Assembly: GCA_903897715.1 (NCBI GenBank)
Contig: CAIUCS010000017.1
Span: forward strand, 1 to 39,626
Direction: 5' to 3'
Length of the DNA: 39,626 nucleotides
Origin: an uncultured Synechococcales cyanobacterium
Lineage (GTDB): Bacteria; Cyanobacteriota; Cyanobacteriia; CAIUCS01
Part shown: one piece after another, positions 19,598-27,601 of the stretch
How the letters are laid out: the number at the start of each line of letters is the position of its first letter
How positions within the stretch are numbered: the first letter of the stretch is position 1
The notes under the pieces: generated by a model
The model's database searches: none
Told to the model about the DNA's origin: nothing
Seen by the model: the letters and a program-made list of their open reading frames with translations, nothing else
Translations under genes and position numbers: made by a program

Positions 19598-19936
19598 GGA
19601 AGCTGCAATAACTTTAGCAAAACTATCTGGATCAATCACTGCAAGCTGAGCTAACATTTTGCGATTGAGTTGAATGTCAGCTTTTTTCAGATTGCCAATT
19701 AATTGACTGTAACTAATACCGTGATGACGAGCAGCGGCATTGATACGGGTAATCCATAGACTGCGAAAATCCCGCTTCCGTTTACGGCGATCGCGATAGG
19801 CGTTCCGTAACGCTTTCATTACTTGCTGGTTAGCGGTACGAAAGAGTTTGGAGTGAGATCCTCTAAATCCTTTTGCTAATTTCAAAATTTTATTACGGCG
19901 TTTGCGGGCTACGTTACCCCTTTTTACTCTGGTCAT
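19580..19936 (-). CDS. rplT: 50S ribosomal protein L20
   Basis: A 118-aa basic protein needed for early assembly of the large ribosomal subunit. The start [20 protein letters not shown], the block [20 protein letters not shown], and [20 protein letters not shown] are diagnostic. It follows rpmI by 56 nt on the same strand. infC, usually in front of these two, is not here. Translation of this pair is autoregulated by L20 in bacteria; I see only a short hairpin at the rpmI end. Confidence 0.98.
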   Translation of the reverse strand: MTRVKRGNVARKRRNKILKLAKGFRGSHSKLFRTANQQVMKALRNAYRDRRKRKRDFRSLWITRINAAARHHGISYSQLIGNLKKADIQLNRKMLAQLAVIDPDSFAKVIAASLPKAH

Positions 19937-19988
19937 AATTTTGATGAATTGATTTACTGTAATGTCACTGAATTCAGAGTTGGATTAC

Positions 19989-20006
19989 TGCCCTACAAGT
20001 AGGGCA
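19989..20006 (-). promoter_or_regulatory. Small inverted repeat at the rpmI stop
   Basis: TGCCCTAC-AA-GTAGGGCA is a perfect 8-bp inverted repeat with a 2-nt spacer spanning the rpmI stop codon, between rpmI and rplT. It may tune rplT translation or message stability. No U tract follows. Confidence 0.35.
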
Positions 20007-20190
20007 ACATTAATTTAACGTTTTCCACATCCCGATCATCAACAACTGCCGACTGGGCAAGGTTCCGTTTACGGGCAGATGATTTTTTTTGTAACAGGTG
20101 GTTTCTGTAAGCTTTGCGCCTCATGACTTTACCTGTACCGGTGACCCTGAAACGTTTTGCTGCCGCCTTGCGTGTTTTAAGTTTAGGCAT
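19993..20190 (-). CDS. rpmI: 50S ribosomal protein L35
   Basis: A 65-aa basic ribosomal protein. [37 protein letters not shown] and a basic C-terminal part match L35 throughout. It is the first gene of rpmI-rplT. The leader upstream (20191-20327) is AT-rich without an evident L20-leader structure. Confidence 0.97.
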   Translation of the reverse strand: MPKLKTRKAAAKRFRVTGTGKVMRRKAYRNHLLQKKSSARKRNLAQSAVVDDRDVENVKLMLPYL

Positions 20191-20327
20191 ACCTTTTCCA
20201 AAATCTACAAGATTTATAACTTTATCATCTTTTTAAGCTTGTCGCAATCTATCCATTGATTTTACACCAATTGCCAAATGATAGACCGGGCTATCTCCTG
20301 ACCATGTCCTCTCGGGAATAGAAGAAC

Positions 20328-21872
20328 TTACCTATGAGAGTAAGGATTTTGATAAGCACTGACTAGGGACGGCAGTAGGTAACGACTCAGAGTTAATGGA
20401 TCAACCCCCATCACGGAGCATTCCTGTGCTGCTAAAATTGCTGCCTGAGCATGCCACCATACCGCCCCACTAGCCAGTTGCTCCAAGGTATTGGGTAGGT
20501 GCGGGGTTGATGCCCCTGCCACCAAGCCTCCCAAAATCCCAGTTAAAACATCTCCCGACCCTCCTCGGGCTAAGGCAGGGGTACTACGAGGGTTAATGGC
20601 AATCCTGCCATCCGGTCGGGCAATTAGGGTGCGGGGTCCCTTGAGTATGACGATGGCATTGGTTTGGGCTGCCGCCCTACTAGCGGCATTGACCCGGTCG
20701 GTAAGTTCAATTTTAGGGAACAGACGCTTAAATTCTCCACTGTGGGGGGTAAGGAGGGTAGGGGCTGAACGCCGACTCAAGGACTGAATGGGATCCAATT
20801 CACTCAAACTATTCAACCCATCTGCATCTAACACCAAGGGACAATTCTGTTGGACTGCCCATTGAACTACTTCTAGCGCTGCTGTGGTTAAACCTGGACC
20901 ACAGGCAATGGCATCGTAGGAACGACTGGAGAGTTGATCAATGCTCACAGGGGCGATCGCCCCTGTTGTGGATTCATGACAGCCAATAACAACTGCTTCA
21001 GGTAATTGGGATAACACTAAAGATTGTAATGAACTGGGTACAGCCAAGGATAACATTCCCACCCCACTTGCCCGTGCTCCCAAACCTGCCAGAATTGCCG
21101 CTCCCCCATAGGAACGGGAACCAGCGATGAGTAGTAATCGACCTTGTTGATATTTATGGGTCACAGGGGGACGATGGTAAGGCAGGGCTGCAATGGCATC
21201 ATCCCTGGTTATTCCAGTCAGCAGTGGGGTATGTCCTAGGACAGCATCAATATCAGCCTTTGGGATGTCAAGTTCAATTAAAACCCCATCTCCCCCATAG
21301 TCTAGAGCCTGATCCTGAAACAAACCTAACTTCCATAACCCCAAGCATAGGGTATGGGTAGCCCGTACTGCGATACCCAACACTGCTCCTGTGTCTGTAT
21401 GGATGCCGGAGGGAAGATCAATACTTATAACAGGGGGCAGCCAACTGTTGAGTAATGCAATAGCGCCCAGCACAGGCTCAGGAATGGGACGCTCTAATCC
21501 ATATCCAAATAACCCATCCACAAACAAGTCACAATCATGGAGAGGTTCAAGTTGGGTATCCCAGGAAACCCCTAACCCATTCACATATCGGGCATGGGTG
21601 GCAGTCAAATCTTTCAGATGTTCAAAAGGAGCATAAACCCTCACTTCATAGCCCTGAAAATGGAGTTCCCGTGCCACCACCAAAGCATCCCCTCCATTAT
21701 GTCCCGGTCCAACTAGCACCCCCACCCGTCTCGGTTGTGGATAGTGACCCTGAATCCAGTCTGCCAGACGACCTGCTGCTTTTTCCATCAATGCCGCAAC
21801 CGGCATGCCATTGGCAAAAACACGTTCTTCGATTTGTCCCATTTGGGCGGCGGTAACAATCAAGGAGGACAT
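20328..21872 (-). CDS. nnr: Bifunctional NAD(P)H-hydrate repair enzyme (epimerase + ADP/ATP-dependent dehydratase)
   Basis: A 514-aa fusion that repairs hydrated NAD(P)H. Residues about 1-215 are the YjeF-N epimerase domain: GMPVAALMEKAAGRLADWI, VLVGPGHNGGDALVVARELH, DLFVDGLFGYGLERPI and VISIDLPSGIHTDTGA. Residues about 225-510 are the ribokinase-like dehydratase: HKYQQGRLLLIAGSRSYGGA, AIACGPGLTT, LDADGLNSL, LTPHSGEFKRLF, VILKGPRTLIARPDG and ARGGSGDVLTGILGGL, which holds the phosphate-binding and catalytic residues. Length and domain order match bacterial Nnr. It is divergent from ftsW, and both promoters must lie in the 100 bp between them. Confidence 0.96.
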   Translation of the reverse strand: MSSLIVTAAQMGQIEERVFANGMPVAALMEKAAGRLADWIQGHYPQPRRVGVLVGPGHNGGDALVVARELHFQGYEVRVYAPFEHLKDLTATHARYVNGLGVSWDTQLEPLHDCDLFVDGLFGYGLERPIPEPVLGAIALLNSWLPPVISIDLPSGIHTDTGAVLGIAVRATHTLCLGLWKLGLFQDQALDYGGDGVLIELDIPKADIDAVLGHTPLLTGITRDDAIAALPYHRPPVTHKYQQGRLLLIAGSRSYGGAAILAGLGARASGVGMLSLAVPSSLQSLVLSQLPEAVVIGCHESTTGAIAPVSIDQLSSRSYDAIACGPGLTTAALEVVQWAVQQNCPLVLDADGLNSLSELDPIQSLSRRSAPTLLTPHSGEFKRLFPKIELTDRVNAASRAAAQTNAIVILKGPRTLIARPDGRIAINPRSTPALARGGSGDVLTGILGGLVAGASTPHLPNTLEQLASGAVWWHAQAAILAAQECSVMGVDPLTLSRYLLPSLVSAYQNPYSHR

Positions 21873-21973
21873 CAGAAATCAATGACAACGCTATCCCTAA
21901 TGGTATCATGGCACTATTCCCCATCAGGGCTATAATAAAACCCTTTCTCCCGTTCACCATCTACTCTCCACTG

Positions 21974-23158
21974 ATGCCATCCTATCGACAACTTATTCCT
22001 TTTTTTGATACCACAACCTTAAACTGGGCAGTGGAAGCACGATTATTACGGTGGCTCACGTTTCTCTGGTTGGGAGTTGGACTAGTGTTAATGTTCTCTG
22101 CCTCCTACCCGGTAGCATTGGAGGAGAGGGGAGATGGGTTTTATTACATTGGTCGGCAGCTATTATGGATGGTCATTGGTATGGTGGGGTTTAATATCAT
22201 GGTTCATACCCCTATGGGCACCATTATTCGTGCCTCCCATGGGATCTGCTTCCTACTGATGGTCATGTTAATCGCAACGTTATTGCCGGGGGTGGGAATA
22301 ACAGCGCAAGGATCTGCCCGTTGGTTAGCCCTAGGCTCATTTCCCTTACAACCGTCTGAACTGCTCAAACCTTTCCTCGTGATCCAAGGTGCCTGTGTTT
22401 TTGCCCGGTGGTCTGAGCTTTCGGTTCTTACCCGACTGAATTGGTGCGGAATTTTTTGCCTGGTATTGGGAGTGATTTTACTACAACCAAACCTCAGTAC
22501 CACTGCTGTTTGCGGCATTACTATTTGGTTGATGGCAATGGCGGCGGGTTTGCCCCTTAAGCATTTATTAATAACGGCTGGAACTGGGATCGGTTTAGGT
22601 ATCTTAAGTATTAGTCTTCGTAGTTATCAGCAGGATCGGCTCTGTTTCCTCAATCCCTGGTCTGACCCTGTAAATAGATGCTATCAACTGGTACAGAGTT
22701 TAATTGCAGTTGGTTCAGGACAATTGTTTGGTAAGGGATTTGGGCTTTCTCAACAAAAGTTGTTTTATTTACCCATTGCCGATACGGACTTTATTTTTGC
22801 AGTGTTCGCTGAAGAATTTGGGTTCTTTGGTTGTCTATTACTATTGACAATGCTACTTTTTTATAGCACTTTAGCATTGAGGGTGGCTATTCAGGCTCAG
22901 CGACCGGTGTACCGGTTGATTGCCATTGGATCAATTATTTTATTGATTGGACAGTCCCTAACCCATATTGGGGTGGTCATTGGTGTGCTTCCCACCACTG
23001 GTCTGCCCTTCCCTTTAATCAGCTATGGCGGTAGTTCATTAATTGCTAATTTAACTACTGCGGGGTTGCTGATTCGAGTAGCTCGGGAGAATAGGGGAGC
23101 AGTGGTTATCCCCTTTACTTCGGGTGGGCGATCGCCCACGGTATCTTCCATTGACTAA
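21974..23158 (+). CDS. ftsW: Peptidoglycan polymerase FtsW (SEDS family)
   Basis: A polytopic SEDS glycosyltransferase that polymerises lipid II at the division septum with its partner class B PBP. About ten hydrophobic segments are visible. Key blocks are LMFSASYPVA, GSARWLALGSFPLQPSELLK, LLQPNLSTTAV, FGKGFGLSQQKLFYLPIADT followed by DFIFAVFAEEFGFFG (with the catalytic Asp), and TGLPFPLISYGGSSLI near the C-terminus. I chose MPSYRQLIPF as start because family members begin shortly before the first helix. An ATG 66 nt upstream at 21908 is possible, and neither has a strong ribosome binding site. FtsW fits better than RodA, judging by the ISYGGSS region. Confidence 0.9.
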   Translation: MPSYRQLIPFFDTTTLNWAVEARLLRWLTFLWLGVGLVLMFSASYPVALEERGDGFYYIGRQLLWMVIGMVGFNIMVHTPMGTIIRASHGICFLLMVMLIATLLPGVGITAQGSARWLALGSFPLQPSELLKPFLVIQGACVFARWSELSVLTRLNWCGIFCLVLGVILLQPNLSTTAVCGITIWLMAMAAGLPLKHLLITAGTGIGLGILSISLRSYQQDRLCFLNPWSDPVNRCYQLVQSLIAVGSGQLFGKGFGLSQQKLFYLPIADTDFIFAVFAEEFGFFGCLLLLTMLLFYSTLALRVAIQAQRPVYRLIAIGSIILLIGQSLTHIGVVIGVLPTTGLPFPLISYGGSSLIANLTTAGLLIRVARENRGAVVIPFTSGGRSPTVSSID

Positions 23159-23222
23159 TGGGAACCGACCCTATAGTACCCGATAGTTGCGGGTATGGTA
23201 ATCCTAATTAAGGTTTTGATAA

Positions 23223-24782
23223 ATGCCTCAATTGATTAAACCAGTTCAACTTGGCTCTTGGCTACCGATTGGATTATTCGGTATTTTTATCTTTTCGTTT
23301 TGTATTCGGTTTTGGGGACTGGGTCGATTTAATACCCTCGTCTTTGATGAGGTTTACTATGTTAAGTTTGCCAATAACTATCTGACCCAAACCCCTTTTT
23401 TTGATGGTCATCCCCCCCTGAGTAAGTACTTAATTGCCATAGGGATTTGGCTGGGGCAACGGTTTCCCTTTGGACAGATGCCCACCAATGAACTGGCGGG
23501 GTCACCCCTGTCCCCATTGAGTTATCGGTGGTTAAATGCTTTAGTGGGCTCATTCTTACCGGTATTGGTGGCGGCGATCGCCCATCAGATCAGCCATCGC
23601 CTTTCTTTTACTTTAATTGCCGGTAGTTTTGCTGCCCTAGATGGCATGTTACTAGTGGAATCCCGCTATGGACTCAATAACGTTTATTTATTACTATTCG
23701 GCTTATTGGGACAGTGGTTTTTTTTAATTACCATGGGACGACGGCATCAACAATGGCTATGGTTAACCCTGTCAGGCATTAGTTTTGGGGCAGCCATTGC
23801 CATTAAATGGAACGGGCTTTGGTTTTTATTAGGAACCTATGGTTTATGGGGAGTAGCATGGGTGATCCGCTGGCTATTACCCCCTCAACTAGGTTCAGAC
23901 CGCTCTATGATTAGGGACGGGTACAACCAAAAGACCAACCTTCAATCTGCTCAAAAGGTCAAACCAACTCCTGCTTCACTCTTTAACCGCCTTACCGATT
24001 TACGACCCGCTGCAATATTAATCTATTTAACTATCTTGCCAGTTACAGTGTACAGTTTACTTTGGATACCTCACCTACACCTTAATCCGACGCCAGATTT
24101 TTGGAAAGTTCAGACTGATATTTATAATTACCATCAACGGGTGGGTGGGAATGATCCGAAAGTTCATCCCTATTGCTCCCCTTGGTATACGTGGCCCTTG
24201 ATGGTGCGACCAGTTTCTTATTTCTATGAAACAGGCTTATCACCCCAGGACGAAGTACCCCTAACACCAAAACCCTCAGGAGGATCAGTCATTTTTGATG
24301 TTCATTCCATGGGTAATCCCATCCTTTGGTGGTCTTCTACGGCGGCAATTGGTTTGTTAACCTTACTAACCTTCCACGACCTGCGACGGTTGATTTCAAT
24401 CCGTTGGCAAAAGGGTGTGAGTGCCTTACAAGAGCAAGGGTATCGGTTGGCGGTTGAACGATTCTGGGTGCCAGCTTACCTCCTATTAAACTATGGCATC
24501 AATTGGCTACCTTGGATGAGAGTCAGTCGATGTACGTTCCTTTATCATCATCTGGGGGCTGCTATGTTTGGCACCCTTGCCATTGCCTGGTTAGTTGATC
24601 GATGGTTGCAGTTGGACGTGACAGTTCTTTCCCCCAATTACCGTCCCCAATTGCGTAGCCTGGGAATTTCCATCAGTTGCTTGGTGATATTAGCCTTTGC
24701 CTTCTGGTTGCCTGTTTATCTAGGTTTACCCCTTTCACCGTTGGGCTTCAGACTGCGGATGTGGTTTCCCAGTTGGGTATAA
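23223..24782 (+). CDS. PMT-family (GT39-like) dolichyl-phosphate-mannose-type glycosyltransferase
   Basis: A 519-aa integral membrane GT-C glycosyltransferase. The first periplasmic loop carries the Asp-Glu signature LVFDEVYYVKFANNYL, then the conserved HPPLSKYLIAIGIWLG, and later DGMLLVESRYGLNNVYLLLF and ISFGAAIAIKWNGLWFLL, all typical of protein O-mannosyltransferases. Near the C-terminus NWLPWMRVSRCTFLYHHLGA matches the PMT carboxy-terminal four-helix region (R-x-x-F-x-Y-H). In actinobacteria such enzymes mannosylate secreted proteins using polyprenyl-phosphate-mannose. The cyanobacterial substrate is not established to my knowledge. It starts 64 bp after ftsW on the same strand, so co-transcription is possible. 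Confidence 0.88.
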   Translation: MPQLIKPVQLGSWLPIGLFGIFIFSFCIRFWGLGRFNTLVFDEVYYVKFANNYLTQTPFFDGHPPLSKYLIAIGIWLGQRFPFGQMPTNELAGSPLSPLSYRWLNALVGSFLPVLVAAIAHQISHRLSFTLIAGSFAALDGMLLVESRYGLNNVYLLLFGLLGQWFFLITMGRRHQQWLWLTLSGISFGAAIAIKWNGLWFLLGTYGLWGVAWVIRWLLPPQLGSDRSMIRDGYNQKTNLQSAQKVKPTPASLFNRLTDLRPAAILIYLTILPVTVYSLLWIPHLHLNPTPDFWKVQTDIYNYHQRVGGNDPKVHPYCSPWYTWPLMVRPVSYFYETGLSPQDEVPLTPKPSGGSVIFDVHSMGNPILWWSSTAAIGLLTLLTFHDLRRLISIRWQKGVSALQEQGYRLAVERFWVPAYLLLNYGINWLPWMRVSRCTFLYHHLGAAMFGTLAIAWLVDRWLQLDVTVLSPNYRPQLRSLGISISCLVILAFAFWLPVYLGLPLSPLGFRLRMWFPSWV

Positions 24783-24799
24783 TTGCATCATTGAAAACG

Positions 24800-26050
24800 T
24801 TAACCTTCTTTCTCTGATGAAAGGCTGGGGGTAATGAGGGGTTCCGGGGATGATTCAATTTCCCAAAAACTGAGTACAATGGCAGTTGTGCCGTTACCAA
24901 CTACATTTAATACGGTTTTAAAGCCGTCGGTAATTCGATCAATTCCCGCAACAATTGCAATTCCTTCTAATGGTAAGCCGGAGGCGGCTAATACTGTGGT
25001 CATGGTAATCAATGCAGAACCGGGAACACCTGGGGTGCTAAAGGAGATTAGAAAGCTGCTTAGGGCGATGGCAGTTAATAGGGAATTTGTGATGGGAATG
25101 TGGTAGATTTGGGCAATAAATAAAGCATTGAAACCCTGTAAAATCGCTGCTCCATCCCGTTTAATAGCAGTACCTAGGGGAATGGCAAAACTAGCGATAT
25201 CTGGTCTTAATCCATAATTTTCTTGAATATTATTCAGAAGCACTGGTAAAACGGCGTTGGAACTAGCCGTGCCAAACCCAAGGGATAAGGATTCAGCCAG
25301 CCCACGGAAAAACTGTCGGGGTCTGGCACCTAAAATCCACAAAACCATGATGTAAAAGCCAACCATCCCTAAACTAGATAGGAATAGACCGAGGACATAT
25401 AGAAATAATCGTCCAATTAATCCTAACCCCTGGGTGGCAAATACTGAACTGGTTAAGGCAAAGACTCCAATGGGAGCAACGTATAAAATGACTGATAGGG
25501 TCTTCTCAGTTATTAGGTAGACACTGTGGAGAAAATCTAAAAATGGCTGTACTTCGGAACGACACTGCTGTATTCCCATGCCAAGTAATGCTGCGGAAAA
25601 AATAATTTGCAGCAAATTGGCAGTACTCAGGGCTTCCACCGGATTGGTGGGAATCAGACTGATTAACCAATCTAGCAGGGATGGTGCCTGGTTAGGACTA
25701 TGGTTGATGGGCAGGGCGATCGCCTCCATCCCCACTCCGGGTTGGAGCAACAGGGCAACTGTCATTCCCAAGGTCAAGGAAATGGCAGTTGTGACGATAT
25801 AAATTGTTAACAGCTTAATCACATACCGCCCCACCTGGGCTGCATTTTGGATCCGAGTAACACCTAAGATCAGGGAAGAAAATACAATGGGGACGACTAC
25901 AAACTGAACTAACCGCAAAAAAGCCTGCCCTAAGGGATGGAGCCCATAAGTATCCAGTAGGGGAACACTTTCTGGGAAGAAACTGTTTAAGAGAGACCCA
26001 AAACTAATGCCAACCCCCAGTGCGACTAAAATTAATGTGGATAAATTCAT
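24800..26050 (-). CDS. Dicarboxylate/amino acid:cation symporter family (DAACS) transporter with altered cation-site residues
   Basis: A 416-aa membrane transporter of the GltP/GltPh fold. The start is the ATG of MNLSTLILVA with GAGG 6 nt upstream. Family marks: PLGQAFLRLVQFVVVPIVFS, the serine-rich hairpin GFGTASSNAVLPVLL, the second hairpin STPGVPGSALITM and GLPLEGIAIVAGIDRITDGF. Two core motifs deviate. TM7 NMDGT is KRDGA (AIKRDGAAI). In TM8 the usual MGRTxxNVxGD reads FKTVLNVVGNG, so the arginine that binds an acidic side chain is Lys and a cation-site Asp is Asn. It could use a different substrate or coupling ion, or be cation-independent; the fold itself is clear. Confidence 0.88.
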   Translation of the reverse strand: MNLSTLILVALGVGISFGSLLNSFFPESVPLLDTYGLHPLGQAFLRLVQFVVVPIVFSSLILGVTRIQNAAQVGRYVIKLLTIYIVTTAISLTLGMTVALLLQPGVGMEAIALPINHSPNQAPSLLDWLISLIPTNPVEALSTANLLQIIFSAALLGMGIQQCRSEVQPFLDFLHSVYLITEKTLSVILYVAPIGVFALTSSVFATQGLGLIGRLFLYVLGLFLSSLGMVGFYIMVLWILGARPRQFFRGLAESLSLGFGTASSNAVLPVLLNNIQENYGLRPDIASFAIPLGTAIKRDGAAILQGFNALFIAQIYHIPITNSLLTAIALSSFLISFSTPGVPGSALITMTTVLAASGLPLEGIAIVAGIDRITDGFKTVLNVVGNGTTAIVLSFWEIESSPEPLITPSLSSEKEG

Positions 26051-26402
26051 GGAAACCTCAAAAAAATACCGCATCCCTATCAAATCCCAGCGAATAGGAA
26101 TTAACAATTGAATCTTAGCCCGACTTCACGAAATGGGAAAGTGTGTTACTTAATTTTAATGGTGAAATTGATTCAAGCCATGGCTTTATTGAACCAAATC
26201 GCTAACCTTAACCCAGTGAGTCGTCCTTTATTAGAAAACAATTTCCGCCCTTATGGGCAACGTATTTCGCCCATCAACCCAATTTTGGATGGGAGCTTAT
26301 GTTGTGGTCAGTTGTGGCGGCATTACCATCCAGCAACAAAAATAATTTGTCGAGAATCAAAACTCCCCAATAGACATGAACTGTTCAAGGTTTTACAACG
26401 GC
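26051..26402. other. Intergenic region between the symporter and the glycosyltransferase gene
   Basis: About 0.35 kb. A plus-strand open frame here starts with TTG, lacks a ribosome binding site and shows no domain, so I do not call it. It should hold the symporter promoter and the end of the asnB operon transcript. I see no clear terminator. Confidence 0.4.
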
Positions 26403-27596
26403 TTAATCTTGCAAACTCTTCCCACCCTTGGTTGAAATAACATCTTGATAAAGTTCACCCATTTCTGATGCCACCCGTTCAACAGTAAACTTGTCCATAA
26501 TCCAAGGACGAGTCTTAGCTGCACTATTTTGGACTGCAATAGGGTTTTGCATGAGTGTTTCCAAAATACTGACCCATTTCCCGGGGTGAAGGGGCAGCAC
26601 CCAGCCAAGACCTGATTGTAAAATTTCGTGGTGAAGCCCAACCTTATCTGAAATTAACACAGGACAACTACATGCCATAGATTCAATCAATACATTACCG
26701 AAATTTTCATGACGACTGGGTAAGATAAACAAATTCGCTGCAGTATAAACTGCTGGTAATTCATTAGGTTCACACGCATCCAGAAAAAAAACATTTCCTA
26801 AAAGGTGTCTCTTAAGAAATTGTTTTTGTAACTGATCCCTAGTTCCATCATCATCTCCCCCCAGAAAAATAAGTTTCCATTGATAATTCTTCAAAGTATC
26901 TAAAACTTTTGGCAGCAAATCTAGCCCTTTTTTATGATGTAACCGTCCAACATTCAATAAAATGAAATCATTCTCACTAAAACCATGGGATTGACGCCAT
27001 TGCTTAGCGCCGTGAATATCTGGACTAAAAATACTACTATTTAAACCATTTGGAATAATAAAAGGCTTTCCAGGTAAATTTAGCCATTTACATTCTTCCA
27101 ATTCTTGCAGAGTTGTATAGTGAATTGCGGCAGCGCCCCTAATGTTCCAACGTTCCCGCCAAACATAATAAATTATTTTTTTCAGGGTCTTTTGTCCCCA
27201 AGAGTAAGGACTAAGTGCTCCTCTCGGCGAAATAACATAGGGAATATGTTTTTGTTGGGCAGCCTGGCAAGCTGCAAAGCTACTGCGTTGCCAAACTCCA
27301 GTGACATGAATTAAATCAAAGTCCTGTCCTCTTTCCTGCACAGCCCTTTCCATGCCAGGGCAATGAATACCTAGTCCTGGAACTTGTTTGAAGTAATTAA
27401 CAACAACCCCATTGCGGCATATTCTTTGATTACCATAACGGGGTTCCAATCCAGCAGTAGAGGTAAAGACCTCTACTGAATGTCCAAGTTTAACTAATCC
27501 CTCACAAAGTTGACTAACGCTCAAAACTGGTCCACCAAATTTCCATGCTGGTGCATAGGTAGGAATATAGTGTAATATTTTGAGTGGTTTAAACAT
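26403..27596 (-). CDS. GT4-family glycosyltransferase
   Basis: A 397-aa GT-B retaining glycosyltransferase. The N-terminal acceptor domain starts KILHYIPTYAPAWKFGGPVL, a form typical of GT4 enzymes of exopolysaccharide or O-antigen clusters, and contains DLIHVTGVWQ. The C-terminal donor domain shows LLNVGRLHHKKGLDLL, FLGGDDDG and the E-x7-E motif within HENFGNVLIESMACSCPVLI. No signal or membrane segment is visible, so it is probably peripheral on the cytoplasmic membrane face. It lies 5 nt after asnB on the same strand. The pairing suggests a surface-polysaccharide role; donor and acceptor sugars cannot be read from sequence. Confidence 0.9.
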   Translation of the reverse strand: MFKPLKILHYIPTYAPAWKFGGPVLSVSQLCEGLVKLGHSVEVFTSTAGLEPRYGNQRICRNGVVVNYFKQVPGLGIHCPGMERAVQERGQDFDLIHVTGVWQRSSFAACQAAQQKHIPYVISPRGALSPYSWGQKTLKKIIYYVWRERWNIRGAAAIHYTTLQELEECKWLNLPGKPFIIPNGLNSSIFSPDIHGAKQWRQSHGFSENDFILLNVGRLHHKKGLDLLPKVLDTLKNYQWKLIFLGGDDDGTRDQLQKQFLKRHLLGNVFFLDACEPNELPAVYTAANLFILPSRHENFGNVLIESMACSCPVLISDKVGLHHEILQSGLGWVLPLHPGKWVSILETLMQNPIAVQNSAAKTRPWIMDKFTVERVASEMGELYQDVISTKGGKSLQD

Positions 27597-27601
27597 TTTA
27601 T

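Noticed and set aside
26108-26440. Plus-strand 110-codon open frame between the symporter and glycosyltransferase genes
   Set aside because: TTG start without a ribosome binding site, overlaps the end of the glycosyltransferase gene, no recognisable domain.
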